Assembly: GCF_014205055.1 (NCBI RefSeq)
Contig: NZ_JACHMS010000001.1
Location: forward strand, 1,178,001 to 1,242,000
From: Streptomyces luteogriseus
GTDB taxonomy: Bacteria > Actinomycetota > Actinomycetes > Streptomycetales > Streptomycetaceae
Reading direction: 5' to 3'
DNA: 64,000 nucleotides
Shown in pieces: positions 55,571 to 64,000 of the stretch. A model generated the notes under the pieces. It made no database searches. It worked only from the letters and a program-made list of their open reading frames with translations, and was not told where the DNA came from. Within the stretch, counting starts at the first letter, position 1, and the number at the start of each line of letters is the position of its first letter. A program made the translations under genes and the position numbers.

Positions 55571-55619
55571 GGCCGCGGGGCCTTGGCGTACGACCGGCGG
55601 AAGCCGGACGAGGCCGACG

Positions 55620-55625
55620 TACAAT
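55620..55625 (+). promoter_or_regulatory. -10 box for the gene at 55662
   Basis: TACAAT, 36 nt before GTG 55662. No -35 consensus at the right distance, which would fit an activator-dependent promoter served by the repeat array upstream. Confidence 0.45.
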
Positions 55626-55661
55626 CGCGGCCGACCGACATCCGGCGTCCGAGGGAGAGCG

Positions 55662-56093
55662 GTGGAGATCGAGACCGGCGGGCGAAGCGGGCCACGAGGC
55701 GGACACGCCCGGTTGGGGGAGCTCTGCCGACGGCTGACGGACGTGTCCGGATCGCTGGGTCTCGGTGAGCGTGGGCTGCGGCTCATCGAGTCCATCACCT
55801 CGGAACTGCGTGCCGGGCGGACTCCCGAGGAACTCGACGACTCCTTCGACGAGTTGGAGGAGGAGTTGCTGGCAGCCGGGCACAGTGCCGGCCTGGGCTC
55901 CTACCGCACCACGCCGACGCCGCTCACGCCCGGCTACCAGCAACTCCCGGTCGCCGGGCGGAATCATCCGGCGCTGCACGTGCTCGCCTGCCCACGGGGC
56001 CACTGCGGGCGCGTGGAGGCACCCGGCGACGATGCCCCGCACCCCGACTGCCGGATCTTCGAGCAGCCGCTGCGCACGGTCCCCCTCCGGTGA
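55662..56093 (+). CDS. small Cys-containing protein of the CHAT island
   Basis: 143 aa from GTG 55662 with AGGGAG just upstream. N-terminal half is helical and acidic (LIESITSELRAGRTPEELDD, DELEEELLAAG); the C-terminal half has ACPRGHCGRVE and PDCRIFEQPL, a possible C-x4-C-x(n)-H/C zinc site. No family recognised. Its stop overlaps the next gene (GTGA). Being divergent from the CHAT protease behind a shared repeat array, it is probably a sensor, adaptor or protease substrate in the same system. Confidence 0.75.
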   Translation: MEIETGGRSGPRGGHARLGELCRRLTDVSGSLGLGERGLRLIESITSELRAGRTPEELDDSFDELEEELLAAGHSAGLGSYRTTPTPLTPGYQQLPVAGRNHPALHVLACPRGHCGRVEAPGDDAPHPDCRIFEQPLRTVPLR

Positions 56094-57010
56094 CCAGCGC
56101 CTTCCTGAGCGCGCTGGGCGGCCGGATCGCCGAACGGTGGCTGGCCGCGCTGGCCCTGCCGGGGCTGCTCTTCCTCACCGCCTGCACCACGGCCATGGTC
56201 CTCGGCCACGACCACTGGTCGGACGTGGAGCGGCTGGGGACCTGGCTGGACTCGCTCGCCGCCTCCCCCGCGTCCCGCAGCGCCGGCACCATCACGCTGG
56301 CGGCCGCGGGCGTGCTGGCCGGTGCCGCGGTGACCGGCGCGGCCGCCCAGTCCCTGGGCTCGGGTGTGGAGCTTCTGTGGTGCGCTGAGCCGCACGGTCC
56401 CGTGCTGCGGTACCTCGCCGACCGCCGGTCGCGCCGCTGGTGCGCGGCCGACGCCGTCTTCCGCACCGCGCTGGTGGCGGCGGGCCGAGCCCGTATCGAG
56501 GGGGCGGACGACGCCGCCCGGCTCGCCGACATCGCCGAGCGTCGTCACGCCGAGCGCGGCCGCATCGCCCCGGCACCGCCCCGCCACCCCTTCGGGATGG
56601 GAGACCGCCTCGCCGCGCCCGGGCAACGGCTCTGGCGCGCCCACCGGCTGGAACTGGCGGCCGCCTGGCCCCATCTGTGGCTCCTGGCCGCCGACGGCAC
56701 GCGTGCCGAACTGCAGGCCGCGCGCCTCCGGTTGACGGCAGCGGCACGCCTGTGTGCCTGGGGCGTGGGGTATCTGGTGCTGGCGCTGTGGTGGTGGCCG
56801 GCGGCACTCGTCGGGGGCGTCGCCGTCGCCTCGGGCGTGCGGCGCGGGCGCGCGGCCGCGGGGGCCTTCGCCGAACTCACCGAGGCCCTGGCCGACCTCC
56901 ATCTGCGTGACCTGGCGGCCTCGCTGGGCGTCGAGTGGGAGGGGCTCGACAACCGGGCGCTCGGCGAACGCCTCACGCGGCTGCTGCGGAAGGAGACGGA
57001 AGCCCCGTAG
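56090..57010 (+). CDS. multi-pass membrane protein of the CHAT island
   Basis: 306 aa from GTG 56090 (GTGA overlap). Predicted helices at about 17-40 (WLAALALPGLLFLTACTTAM), 66-88 (TITLAAAGVLAGAAVTGAAA) and a hairpin at 216-246 (CAWGVGYLVLALWWWPAALV), with a 120-residue Arg/Ala-rich cytosolic loop between. No catalytic motif. Candidate membrane effector of the CHAT system, by analogy with other conflict systems; homology to gasdermin is not visible. Confidence 0.75.
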   Translation: MTSAFLSALGGRIAERWLAALALPGLLFLTACTTAMVLGHDHWSDVERLGTWLDSLAASPASRSAGTITLAAAGVLAGAAVTGAAAQSLGSGVELLWCAEPHGPVLRYLADRRSRRWCAADAVFRTALVAAGRARIEGADDAARLADIAERRHAERGRIAPAPPRHPFGMGDRLAAPGQRLWRAHRLELAAAWPHLWLLAADGTRAELQAARLRLTAAARLCAWGVGYLVLALWWWPAALVGGVAVASGVRRGRAAAGAFAELTEALADLHLRDLAASLGVEWEGLDNRALGERLTRLLRKETEAP

Positions 57011-57027
57011 GGACGACAGGGCTGTCC

Positions 57028-57042
57028 TCCGGTTCAACCGGA
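57028..57042. terminator. short inverted repeat after the membrane gene
   Basis: TCCGGTTCAACCGGA, a perfect 7-bp stem with a 1-nt centre, 18 nt after the stop and no T-run. Weak terminator or protein site; the remaining gap to 57127 holds nothing else. Confidence 0.35.
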
Positions 57043-57127
57043 ATGGCGTCATGCTCCTGACATCAACAGTTCCTGGGACGCGGTGGGCGCGGACTCCCGT
57101 ATCCCCGCCCACCGCGGTGTTCCAGGG

Positions 57128-58519
57128 TCAGGCCGCCTTGCGCGCCTGACTCCGATGGGCCCGGACGACATCGGCGTACCGGTGCCCCGTGCCCTTGATC
57201 GTGCGCTTCTGCGTCGCGTAGTCGACGTGCACGAGCCCGAACCGCTTCTCGTAGCCGTACGCCCACTCGAAGTTGTCCAGGAGCGACCAGGCGAAGTAGC
57301 CCGCCAGCGGAGCGCCCTTGCGGGCCGCGGAGGCGCAGGCGGCGAGGTGACCCAGCAGGTACTCCTGCCGCTCGGGGTCGTCGACCCTTCCGTCGGGACG
57401 GACGACGTCAGGGTAGGCCGAGCCGTTCTCCGTGACGTACAGCCGGCGCGCCCCGTAGTCGTCGGTGAGCCGCAGGAGCAGTGACTCGATGCCGCTCGCG
57501 TCGATCTCCCAGTCCATGCCGGTGCGCGGGACGCCGTCACGGCGTACGGCCCGGGCGTACGGCGCGGGGCCTTCGGGATCGTCGGCGACGGTCTGCGGGA
57601 AGTAGTAGTTCAGGCCCAGCCAGTCCAGGGGGGCGGCGATGGCCGCCGAGTCGCCGGGGTGTTCCGGGAGTTCGACGCCGTAGAGCTCGCGCATGTCCGA
57701 CGGGAAGCCTCTGCCGTGCACCGGGTCGAGCCACCAGCGGTTGGTGTGGCCGTCCATGCGGCGGGCGGCGGCGAGATCCTCGGGGCGGTCGGTCGCGGGG
57801 TGGATGGTGGAGAGGTTGTTGACGATGCCGACCTGCGCTCCCGGGGCCGCCGCACGGATCGCCCGGGCCGCGAGCCCGTGACCGAGCAGCAGGTGGTAGG
57901 AGGCGCGCACGGCGGCCGTGAGGTCCGTCAGGCCGGGGGCCATCGTGCCCTCGAGGTGGCCGATCCACGCCGAGCACAGGGGCTCGTTGAGGGTGGCCCA
58001 GTGGGAGACGCGGTCGCCCAGGCGCCCTGCGACGACCGAGGCGTACTCCGCGAACGCCGACGCGGTGTCGCGCTCCGGCCAGCCACCCCGGTCCTGGAGC
58101 GCCTGCGGCAGGTCCCAGTGGTAGAGGGTGACGGACGGGGTGATGCCCGCCTCCAGCAGACCGTCGGTCAACTCGTCGTAGAAGGCGAGGCCCTTGGCGT
58201 TGACGGGGCCGTCGCCGCCCGGGACGACGCGCGGCCAGGCGACCGACAGGCGGTAGGCGTTCACGCCCAGCCGGCTCATCAGGGCGATGTCCTCGCGCCA
58301 GCGGTGGTAGTGGTCGCAGGCGACATCGCCGTGGTCGCCGCCGGCGGTCTTCCCGGGGGTGTGCGAGAACGTGTCCCAGATCGACGGCGAGCGGCCGTCC
58401 TCCGCCACGGCTCCCTCGATCTGGTACGCCGAGGTGGCCGTGCCCCACAGGAAGTCGTGCGGGAGTGCGGCGAGGTCGATGGTCACGGAAGTCCCTTCGG
58501 GAACGGGCGAGTCGGTCAC
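57128..58519 (-). CDS. GH1 beta-glucosidase
   Basis: 463 aa, full GH1 barrel. [15 protein letters not shown] at the N-terminus, acid/base Glu179 in TLNEP and nucleophile Glu364 in [26 protein letters not shown] completes the glucose site. No signal peptide, so it hydrolyses imported beta-glucosides in the cytosol. GTG 58519 overlaps the permease stop (GTGA) with GGGAG upstream; GTG 58486 with GAAGGG is an alternative. Last of a four-gene SBP-permease-permease-glucosidase operon, the layout of cellobiose (ceb) systems. Confidence 0.94.
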   Translation of the reverse strand: MTDSPVPEGTSVTIDLAALPHDFLWGTATSAYQIEGAVAEDGRSPSIWDTFSHTPGKTAGGDHGDVACDHYHRWREDIALMSRLGVNAYRLSVAWPRVVPGGDGPVNAKGLAFYDELTDGLLEAGITPSVTLYHWDLPQALQDRGGWPERDTASAFAEYASVVAGRLGDRVSHWATLNEPLCSAWIGHLEGTMAPGLTDLTAAVRASYHLLLGHGLAARAIRAAAPGAQVGIVNNLSTIHPATDRPEDLAAARRMDGHTNRWWLDPVHGRGFPSDMRELYGVELPEHPGDSAAIAAPLDWLGLNYYFPQTVADDPEGPAPYARAVRRDGVPRTGMDWEIDASGIESLLLRLTDDYGARRLYVTENGSAYPDVVRPDGRVDDPERQEYLLGHLAACASAARKGAPLAGYFAWSLLDNFEWAYGYEKRFGLVHVDYATQKRTIKGTGHRYADVVRAHRSQARKAA

Positions 58520-59370
58520 TTCACGGCTCCCGCCGTCAGGCCGGCCACCAGATAGCGCTGGAGCAGCAGGAAGCCCGCGACCACGGGCACGCTGACGACC
58601 AGCGAGGCGGCCATGATCTGGTTCCAGTACACGTCGTTGAGGGTGGAGTAGCCCTGGAGGCCGACGGCGAGGGTGCGGGTGGTGTCGTTGGTCATCACCG
58701 AGGCGAACAGCACCTCGCCCCATGCGGTCATGAAGGCGTAGACCGCGACCGCGACGATGCCGGGCACGGCCGCCGGGACGACGACCCGGAACAGCGCGCC
58801 GAGCGGACCGCAGCCGTCGACCAGGGCCGCCTCGTCCAGGTCGCGCGGCACCGAGTCGAAGTATCCGATCAGCATCCAGATCGAGAACGGCAGGGAGAAG
58901 GTGAGATAGGTGAGGATCAGGCCGCCGCGCGAGCCGAACAGGGCGATGCCCGTCGCGTTGCCGATGTTGACGTAGATCAGGAACAGCGGCAGCAGGAAGA
59001 GGATGCCCGGGAACATCTGCGTGGACAGGACGGTGACGGTGAAGACGCGTTTGCCGCGGAACTCGTAGCGGCTCACCGCGTACGCGGAGAAGACCGCGAT
59101 CACCACCGAGCAGACCGTCGCCGCTCCGGCCACCACGAGGGAGTTGACGAAGTAGCGGGCCAGCGGGACCGTCGACCAGATGTCGATGTACGGGCGGATC
59201 GTCAGCTCGCTCGGCAGCCAGCGGAACTTGCCCGTCACGTCCGCCAGGGGCTTCAGCGAGCTGGAGACCATGACGTAGACCGGGACGAGCACGAAGCCCG
59301 TCAGCAGCGTCAGGAAGATCCGCCGGGACCACAGGAAGGAGCGGGGCGGGGCCATGGGGGACGTGGTCAT
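58516..59370 (-). CDS. ABC sugar permease, MalG/CebG type
   Basis: 284 aa, six helices. The EAA loop [21 protein letters not shown] contacts the ATPase. ATG 59370 overlaps the preceding permease stop (ATGA). No ATPase gene is nearby; actinobacterial carbohydrate importers of this class share the multi-substrate ATPase MsiK, which is expected elsewhere in the genome. Confidence 0.92.
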   Translation of the reverse strand: MTTSPMAPPRSFLWSRRIFLTLLTGFVLVPVYVMVSSSLKPLADVTGKFRWLPSELTIRPYIDIWSTVPLARYFVNSLVVAGAATVCSVVIAVFSAYAVSRYEFRGKRVFTVTVLSTQMFPGILFLLPLFLIYVNIGNATGIALFGSRGGLILTYLTFSLPFSIWMLIGYFDSVPRDLDEAALVDGCGPLGALFRVVVPAAVPGIVAVAVYAFMTAWGEVLFASVMTNDTTRTLAVGLQGYSTLNDVYWNQIMAASLVVSVPVVAGFLLLQRYLVAGLTAGAVK

Positions 59371-60356
59371 GAGGCCCTTCTCCGTCCGCGCGAGGTGAGC
59401 GCCAGGTAGCCGCCCGTGACCAGCAGCAGGAACAGCAGCAGCAGGACGGACATCGCGGAGCCGGTGCCGAAGTTCCAGGTGACGAAAGACGCCTGGTAGA
59501 TGTGCACCGAGATGAGGTCGGCGGCCTCCGGCGCGGTCCTGCCGAACAGGACGAACGGCGTGTTGAAGTCGTTGAACGTCCAGAGGAAGAGGACGAGCAC
59601 CAGCACCTGGTTGACCGGGCGCAGGGACGGCAGGGTGATGCGTCGGATCCGCTGCCAGACGCCGGCGCCGTCCAGGGCGGCCGCCTCGTACAACTCGCCG
59701 GGGATGTTCTGCAGGCCCGCCATGACGATGAGGAAGGCGAACGGCCAGCCCTTCCACACCGACACCGTCAGCAGCGCGATGAAGCTGTTGTCGCCGATGA
59801 GCCAGAAGGACGGCTTGTCGGTGAGGCCCAGCTGGTCGTGCAGGACGTGGTTCACCAGGCCGTTGTCGTGCTGGAACATGAAGACCCAGGTGATGACGGC
59901 CGCGTAGACCGGGAGCGCGTACGGCACCAGGAACAGGGCCCGGAGCAGGCCGCGGCCCCGGAAGGTGTCCTGCATGAAGACCGCCGCGGCCGTGCCGATC
60001 AGCCAGCACAGGCCCACCGACAGCAGGGTGAAGGCGATCGTGACGAGGAACGAGTGGAGCAGGGCCTCGCCGACCGGGGCGTCGAAGTCCACCGACACCC
60101 TGTAGTTGTCGAGGGCGGACCAGGGGGCGGCGCCCCAGTCACGGATGTAGAACTGCGTGAGCTCCTTGAAGCTCATGACGATGCCGATCACCATCGGCAC
60201 CAGGTGGACGAGGAGTTCGAGGAGCAGGGCGGGCAGGAGCAGCAGATAGGGCAGGCCGACGCGGCGGACGCGCCCGGTGCGGCGGCGGGGGCCGCGTGCC
60301 GCGCCGGGCGTGCTCTTGCGGACCGCCGGCCTCTCGGCCTGGGCAGTGGTGGTCAT
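59367..60356 (-). CDS. ABC sugar permease, MalF/CebF type
   Basis: 329 aa. A basic N-terminus ([14 protein letters not shown]) precedes six helices; EAA loop [20 protein letters not shown] is complete. Starts 5 nt after the binding protein stop. Forms the channel with the MalG-type partner. Confidence 0.92.
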   Translation of the reverse strand: MTTTAQAERPAVRKSTPGAARGPRRRTGRVRRVGLPYLLLLPALLLELLVHLVPMVIGIVMSFKELTQFYIRDWGAAPWSALDNYRVSVDFDAPVGEALLHSFLVTIAFTLLSVGLCWLIGTAAAVFMQDTFRGRGLLRALFLVPYALPVYAAVITWVFMFQHDNGLVNHVLHDQLGLTDKPSFWLIGDNSFIALLTVSVWKGWPFAFLIVMAGLQNIPGELYEAAALDGAGVWQRIRRITLPSLRPVNQVLVLVLFLWTFNDFNTPFVLFGRTAPEAADLISVHIYQASFVTWNFGTGSAMSVLLLLFLLLVTGGYLALTSRGRRRAS

Positions 60357-60361
60357 GTCGG

Positions 60362-61678
60362 TCAGGCCGCCGGCATCTGCTGCTGGGCCTTCTCCAGGGC
60401 CGCCTTCACCGAGCCGGTGGTGACCGGTCGCCCTGCGGCCGCGTCGGCGAACAGGCTCTTGACGGCCGTGCCGACGGCCGTCTCGAACTGGGACTCGTCG
60501 GCGACCTGCGGCAGTGCCACGGCGCTCTTCGCGAGGGTGTCCTTGAGGACGGTGTTGGCCGGGGTGGCGAAGGCGGCGTCCGTCTGGGCCGACTTGACGG
60601 GCGGGATCGTGCTGTAGGCCTTGTTGAGGATCTTCTGCTCGGCGTCGCTCGTCATGAACTTCACGAACTTGGCGGCGCCGTCGCTGTTGTCGGTGTTCTT
60701 GAAGACGGCCAGGTTGATGCCGGCGACCATCGAGTTGACCTGCTTGCCGGTGCCGGGGGTGCCGGACCGGACGGGCACGGGGGCGATGCCGTAGTCGTCC
60801 TTGCTCATGCCCTGCGACTCGAGGTTGGCGGACGCCGACTGCCACAGCAGCATCGCCGTCTTCCCCTTGGCGAAGTCGCTGACGGACTGGTTCTGAGCGT
60901 ACTCGGCGTTGCCGGGCGCGATGACCTTGTCCTTGGCCATCAGATCGACGTACTGCTTGACCGCGGCGACCGTCCCGTCCCCGGTGAAGTCGGCCTTGCC
61001 GTCGGCGGTGAAGAAGTCGGCGCCGTGCTGCTTGGCGAAGACGAAGGCGTGGTGGATGTTCTCCGACGGGTTCGAACCCTCCATGCCCAGGGCCCACTTG
61101 CCGTCCTTGGACAGCTTCTTACCGTCGGCGACGAGCTCGTCCCAGGTGGCCGGGGGCTTGGAGATGCCGGCGTCGGCGAACAGCTTCTTGTTGTAGTAGA
61201 GCGCGTACGACATCGAGTACAGCGGCACCGCCGCCGGGTCCTTGCCCTCCGCGCCGGTGGAGCCGAGTGCCGAGTCGACGAACCGGTCCCGGCCGCCGAT
61301 CTTGCCGAAGTTCTCGGCGTCCCAGGGCAGCAGCGCGCCCGTGGCCTGGAGCGAGGCGCTCCAGGTGTTGCCTATGTTCAGCACGTCCGGGCCCTGGCCG
61401 GAGGTGGTGGCGGTGAGGATGCGGTTGAGCAGGTCCGACCAGGGGACGACCTCCAGCTTCACCTTGATGCCGGTCTGCTTCTCGAACTTGTCGAGTTCGG
61501 GCTGGAGGACCTTCTTGTCGACCTCGATGCCGGCGCCCTGGTTGGACGCCCAGTAGGTGAGCGTCTTCGGCGAATCGTTCGATCCGCCGCCGGTGGCGGA
61601 GCCGCCTCCGCAGGCCGTGGCCGCGAGGGCCAGTGACAGTGTGACGGCGCCTGCCGCCGCGGCTCGGATGCTGCGCAT
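60362..61678 (-). CDS. ABC sugar-binding lipoprotein
   Basis: 438 aa. Lipobox LALAATACGGGS with Cys at about residue 23. Family 1 solute-binding protein: TLTYWASNQG, PDVLNIGNTWSASLQATGALLP (here NIGNTWSASLQATGALLP), YSMSYALYYNKKLFADAGI and FAKGKTAMLLWQSAS. AGGAG precedes ATG 61678. First gene of the beta-glucoside operon; the CebR-type operator expected for cellobiose uptake is absent from its promoter, so a different regulator is likely. Confidence 0.93.
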   Translation of the reverse strand: MRSIRAAAAGAVTLSLALAATACGGGSATGGGSNDSPKTLTYWASNQGAGIEVDKKVLQPELDKFEKQTGIKVKLEVVPWSDLLNRILTATTSGQGPDVLNIGNTWSASLQATGALLPWDAENFGKIGGRDRFVDSALGSTGAEGKDPAAVPLYSMSYALYYNKKLFADAGISKPPATWDELVADGKKLSKDGKWALGMEGSNPSENIHHAFVFAKQHGADFFTADGKADFTGDGTVAAVKQYVDLMAKDKVIAPGNAEYAQNQSVSDFAKGKTAMLLWQSASANLESQGMSKDDYGIAPVPVRSGTPGTGKQVNSMVAGINLAVFKNTDNSDGAAKFVKFMTSDAEQKILNKAYSTIPPVKSAQTDAAFATPANTVLKDTLAKSAVALPQVADESQFETAVGTAVKSLFADAAAGRPVTTGSVKAALEKAQQQMPAA

Positions 61679-61762
61679 GGCTGCTCCTGGCTCTCTTCCG
61701 GGAGTACGGCCCCCTTCCGCACTCGACGCGAGGGGAGCCGTCATGGCTTAATTTAGGACGTG

Positions 61763-61791
61763 AGTTAATCCGCGTAAGGCAGTCCCGTCAA
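61763..61791 (-). promoter_or_regulatory. predicted promoter of the beta-glucoside ABC operon
   Basis: Minus strand: TTGACG (61791-61786), 17-nt spacer, TTAACT (61768-61763). Immediately downstream is an AT-rich TTAA...TTAA stretch (61746-61768), unusual for this genome and a candidate operator, perhaps of ROK type. Confidence 0.5.
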
Positions 61792-61867
61792 GGGTTTGGA
61801 CACACTCTTGGAACTCGCGCCGGACCCCTTGACGCATCTGTTCCACGGATGAACCATTCAGCGGCGA

Positions 61868-61879
61868 GAGAGCGCTCCC
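61868..61879. promoter_or_regulatory. LacI-type operator before the beta-helix gene
   Basis: GAGAGCGCTCCC, identical to the two GH16 operators except for the last two bases and with the same central CG. It lies about 35 nt after TTGACG (61829-61834), so it covers the probable transcription start of the gene at 61923. Confidence 0.6.
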
Positions 61880-61922
61880 CGCACCCCACTCCGTTCACTT
61901 CCTGAACCAGGAGAGCCGCCCC

Positions 61923-63725
61923 ATGCACTCTGACTCCCCGTCATCCCGCCTGCCCGCACCCGGCCGCCGGGCCGTCCTCGGCGCCGCCGCGGCCGCCTCC
62001 GTACTCGCGGCACTGCCCGGCACGGCCTCGGCCGCCCCCGGCACCCCGAAGACCCCCGTGCGCAGGAAGCCGCGCGCCCTGCCCGGCGGTGGCGATCTCG
62101 GCCCGAACGTGCTGGTCTTCGACCCGGCGACGCCGGACATCCAGGGCAGACTCGACGAGATCTTCCGGCAGCAGGAGTCGGCCCAGTTCGGCACCGGCCG
62201 CTACCAGCTGCTGTTCAAACCCGGCACCTATCACGGCCTCAACGCGCAGATCGGCTTCTACACCTCGATCTCCGGTCTCGGCCTCTCCCCCGACGACACC
62301 ACCATCAACGGCGACATCACCGTCGACGCGGGCTGGTTCAACGGCAACGCCACGCAGAACTTCTGGCGTTCGGCCGAGAACCTCGCGGTCGTGCCCGTGA
62401 ACGGCACCAACCGCTGGGCGGTCTCGCAGGCGGCCCCGTTCCGCCGGATGCACATCCGCGGCAACCTCAACCTCGCCCCGACCGGCTACGGCTGGTCCAG
62501 CGGCGGCTACATCGCAGACAGCCGGATCGACGGCCAGGTGCAGCCGTACTCCCAGCAGCAGTGGTACACCCGGGACAGCGCGATCGGCGGCTGGCTCAAC
62601 GGCGTGTGGAACATGGTGTTCTCCGGTGTCGAGGGCGCCCCCGCGCAGGGCTTCCCGAACCCGCCGTACACCACTCTGGCCACGACGCCGGTCTCCCGCG
62701 AGAAGCCGTTCCTGTACCTCAGCGGCAGCGAGTACCGGGTCTTCCTGCCGGAGAAGCGGACCAACGCCCGAGGCGTCACCTGGGGCAACGGCACCCCGAG
62801 GGGCACCTCGCTGCCCCTGTCGCGCTTCTACGTCGCCAAGCCCGGCGTCTCGGCGGCCACGCTCAACCAGGCCCTCGCCGAGGGACTCCACCTGCTGCTG
62901 ACGCCGGGGATCTACCACCTCGACCAGCCGGTGCGTGTGGACAGGGCCGGCACCGTGGTGCTCGGCCTCGGCTACGCCACGCTCATCCCCGACAACGGCG
63001 TCACCGCGCTGAAGGTCGCCGACGTCGACGGCGTACGTCTGGCCGGGTTCCTCGTCGACGCCGGGCCGGTCAACTCCGCCACCCTGCTGGAGATCGGCCC
63101 GCGCGGCGCCTGGCGGGACCACTCCGCCAACCCGACGACCGTCCAGGACGTGTTCGTCCGCATCGGCGGGGCGGGCCCGGGCAAGGCCACCACCAGCATG
63201 GTCGTCAACAGCCGGCACACCATCGTCGACCACACCTGGGTCTGGCGCGCCGACCACGGCGACGGCGTCGGCTGGGAGACCAACCGGGCGGACTACGGCG
63301 TCGTCGTCAACGGCCACGACGTGCTGGCGACCGGGCTGTTCGTGGAGCACTTCAACAAGTACGACGTGCAGTGGTTCGGCGAGCGCGGCCGCACGATCTT
63401 CTACCAGAACGAGAAGGCGTACGACGCCCCGAACCAGGCCGCGATCCAGAACGGTTCGGTCAAGGGCTACGCGGCCTACCGGGTCGGGGACGCGGTGACC
63501 AGCCACGAGGGCTGGGGCCTGGGCAGCTACTGCTACTACAACGTCGACCCGGGCATCGTGCAGCACCACGGCTTCGCGGCGCCGAACCGGCCCGGGGTGC
63601 GCTTCCACGACCTGCTCGTGGTCTCGCTGGGGGGCAATGGGCAGTATGAGCGGGTCATCAACGACACGGGGTCGCCGACGTCGGGGACGTCGACCGTGCC
63701 GTCGACGGTGGTGTCGTACCCGTAG
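61923..63725 (+). CDS. secreted beta-helix protein (pectate-lyase-like fold)
   Basis: 600 aa. Signal peptide about 1-38 (GRRAVLGAAAAASVLAALPG; a single Arg pair, possibly Tat). The mature protein has beta-helix rungs: LLFKPGTYHGLNAQIGFYTS, ISGLGLSPDDTTINGDI, DRAGTVVLGLGYATLIPDNG, VDGVRLAGFLVDAGP and HTIVDHTWVWRADHG. Relatives are labelled adenylyl cyclase in databases, for which I see no basis. Polysaccharide-active enzymes such as GH55 beta-1,3-glucanases share this twin beta-helix style, and the shared operator with the GH16 gene supports a glucan role, as inference. Confidence 0.82.
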   Translation: MHSDSPSSRLPAPGRRAVLGAAAAASVLAALPGTASAAPGTPKTPVRRKPRALPGGGDLGPNVLVFDPATPDIQGRLDEIFRQQESAQFGTGRYQLLFKPGTYHGLNAQIGFYTSISGLGLSPDDTTINGDITVDAGWFNGNATQNFWRSAENLAVVPVNGTNRWAVSQAAPFRRMHIRGNLNLAPTGYGWSSGGYIADSRIDGQVQPYSQQQWYTRDSAIGGWLNGVWNMVFSGVEGAPAQGFPNPPYTTLATTPVSREKPFLYLSGSEYRVFLPEKRTNARGVTWGNGTPRGTSLPLSRFYVAKPGVSAATLNQALAEGLHLLLTPGIYHLDQPVRVDRAGTVVLGLGYATLIPDNGVTALKVADVDGVRLAGFLVDAGPVNSATLLEIGPRGAWRDHSANPTTVQDVFVRIGGAGPGKATTSMVVNSRHTIVDHTWVWRADHGDGVGWETNRADYGVVVNGHDVLATGLFVEHFNKYDVQWFGERGRTIFYQNEKAYDAPNQAAIQNGSVKGYAAYRVGDAVTSHEGWGLGSYCYYNVDPGIVQHHGFAAPNRPGVRFHDLLVVSLGGNGQYERVINDTGSPTSGTSTVPSTVVSYP

Positions 63726-63731
63726 CCCGCG

Positions 63732-63773
63732 GGACGGGGCGGACCGGTAGCTCGAAGGACGGGGCGGACCGGC
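63732..63773. repeat. two exact 16-bp direct repeats
   Basis: GGACGGGGCGGACCGG at 63732-63747 and 63758-63773, 26 bp apart, between the stop of the beta-helix gene and the terminator. Probably a local duplication. Confidence 0.6.
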
Positions 63774-63810
63774 GGGCCCCTCCCTTCGGGTGAGGAAGGG
63801 AGGGGCCCGC
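63772..63810. terminator. bidirectional hairpin terminator
   Basis: A perfect 15-bp stem (GCGGGCCCCTCCCTT with its complement) and a 9-nt loop between the convergent beta-helix and EF-G genes. No T-run, but the stem is very stable. Confidence 0.75.
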
Positions 63811-63818
63811 CCCGTGCG

Positions 63819-64000
63819 CTACCGCTCCGGCGACGCGACCGGCGCCGGCGCGTAGCCGGTGGGACGGGCCGTGAAGGTGCCACGGCCCTGCGTGCGGCTG
63901 CGCAACCGGGTCGCGTAGCCGAACAGTTCGGCCAGCGGCACGGTCGCGGTGACGATCGCCGCACCCGCGCGGGTGACCGAGCCGGTCACCCGGCCGCGCC
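63819..64000 (-). CDS. elongation factor G paralogue, C-terminal fragment
   Basis: About 60 residues on the minus strand, running off the right end; stop at 63819-63821. The tail [21 protein letters not shown] followed by TFTARPTGY is domain V of EF-G. Ending PAPVASPER differs from housekeeping FusA, so this is probably the second EF-G-like protein (FusB/ribosome-protection-like) common in Streptomyces. Confidence 0.85.
   Translation of the reverse strand, partial: RGRVTGSVTRAGAAIVTATVPLAELFGYATRLRSRTQGRGTFTARPTGYAPAPVASPER

Noticed and set aside
60362..61678. CebR-controlled cellobiose operon (cebEFG-bglC)
   Set aside because: The gene order agrees, but no TGGGAGCGCTCCCA-type site is in its promoter, so I leave the symbols blank.
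63732..63773. Attachment-site or insertion-sequence target duplication
   Set aside because: The two 16-bp copies are only 26 bp apart with no integrase, transposase or inserted segment.

Overview
The window reads as chromosomal DNA from a Streptomyces or very close relative. GC is very high with a strong third-position bias, GTG and some TTG starts are common, genes are packed with ATGA/GTGA stop-start overlaps, and the pentose-phosphate and pterin-like blocks follow an order I recall from the S. coelicolor SCO6648-SCO6663 region (recalled, not checked). I see no tRNA, rRNA, CRISPR array, transposase or prophage gene. Genes run off both ends: the 3' end of a LamG protein on the left and the C-terminus of an EF-G paralogue on the right.

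Layout. 1-3390: secreted LamG and PHP-fold proteins and a PaaX regulator. 3381-7819: four genes plus a divergent MarR regulator that match the p-hydroxycinnamate (coumarate/ferulate/caffeate) pathway couM-L-O-N/R. 7900-11356: MHS transporter, secreted alpha/beta hydrolase and IclR regulator, translationally coupled. 11376-15348: SRPBCC, phytoene-desaturase-like oxidoreductase, SDR and MpaB-like oxygenase. 15679-18060: secreted GH16 beta-1,3-glucanase and an AraC regulator. 18218-27200: tkt-tal-zwf-opcA-pgi-gnd plus a histidine phosphatase. 27260-28726: a repeat-rich membrane protein. 28713-33730: quinate/shikimate catabolism (QsuB-type dehydratase, QsuD-type dehydrogenase, TetR regulator, MHS transporter). 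33750-37830: VOC protein, serine hydrolase and two saccharopine-dehydrogenase-like proteins. 37979-45599: an uncommon cluster of a Met120-type GTP cyclohydrolase II, a creatininase-family amidohydrolase, a PTPS-fold protein without its catalytic residues, an MDR oxidoreductase, GT4 glycosyltransferase, methyltransferase, flippase-like membrane protein and CDP-alcohol phosphotransferase. 45620-50548: HxlR/RidA pair, lipoprotein, MinD-like ATPase, two small genes. 50623-57010: a TPR and CHAT-protease island with a divergent two-gene operon and a regularly spaced 12-bp repeat array. 57128-63725: GH1 beta-glucosidase with an ABC sugar importer, then a secreted beta-helix protein.

How it fits together. 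Much of the window serves plant-biomass use. Secreted glucanase, beta-glucosidase/ABC importer and putative esterase would release sugars and phenolic acids, the cou and qsu routes would funnel hydroxycinnamates and quinate/shikimate toward protocatechuate-type intermediates, and the pentose-phosphate operon would process sugar phosphates. The GH16 gene and the beta-helix gene share a LacI-type operator and probably a regulator. The two most novel blocks are the 38-45.6 kb cluster, which probably builds a GTP-derived metabolite of unknown structure, and the TPR-CHAT island with its repeat array, which resembles a conflict or programmed-response system.
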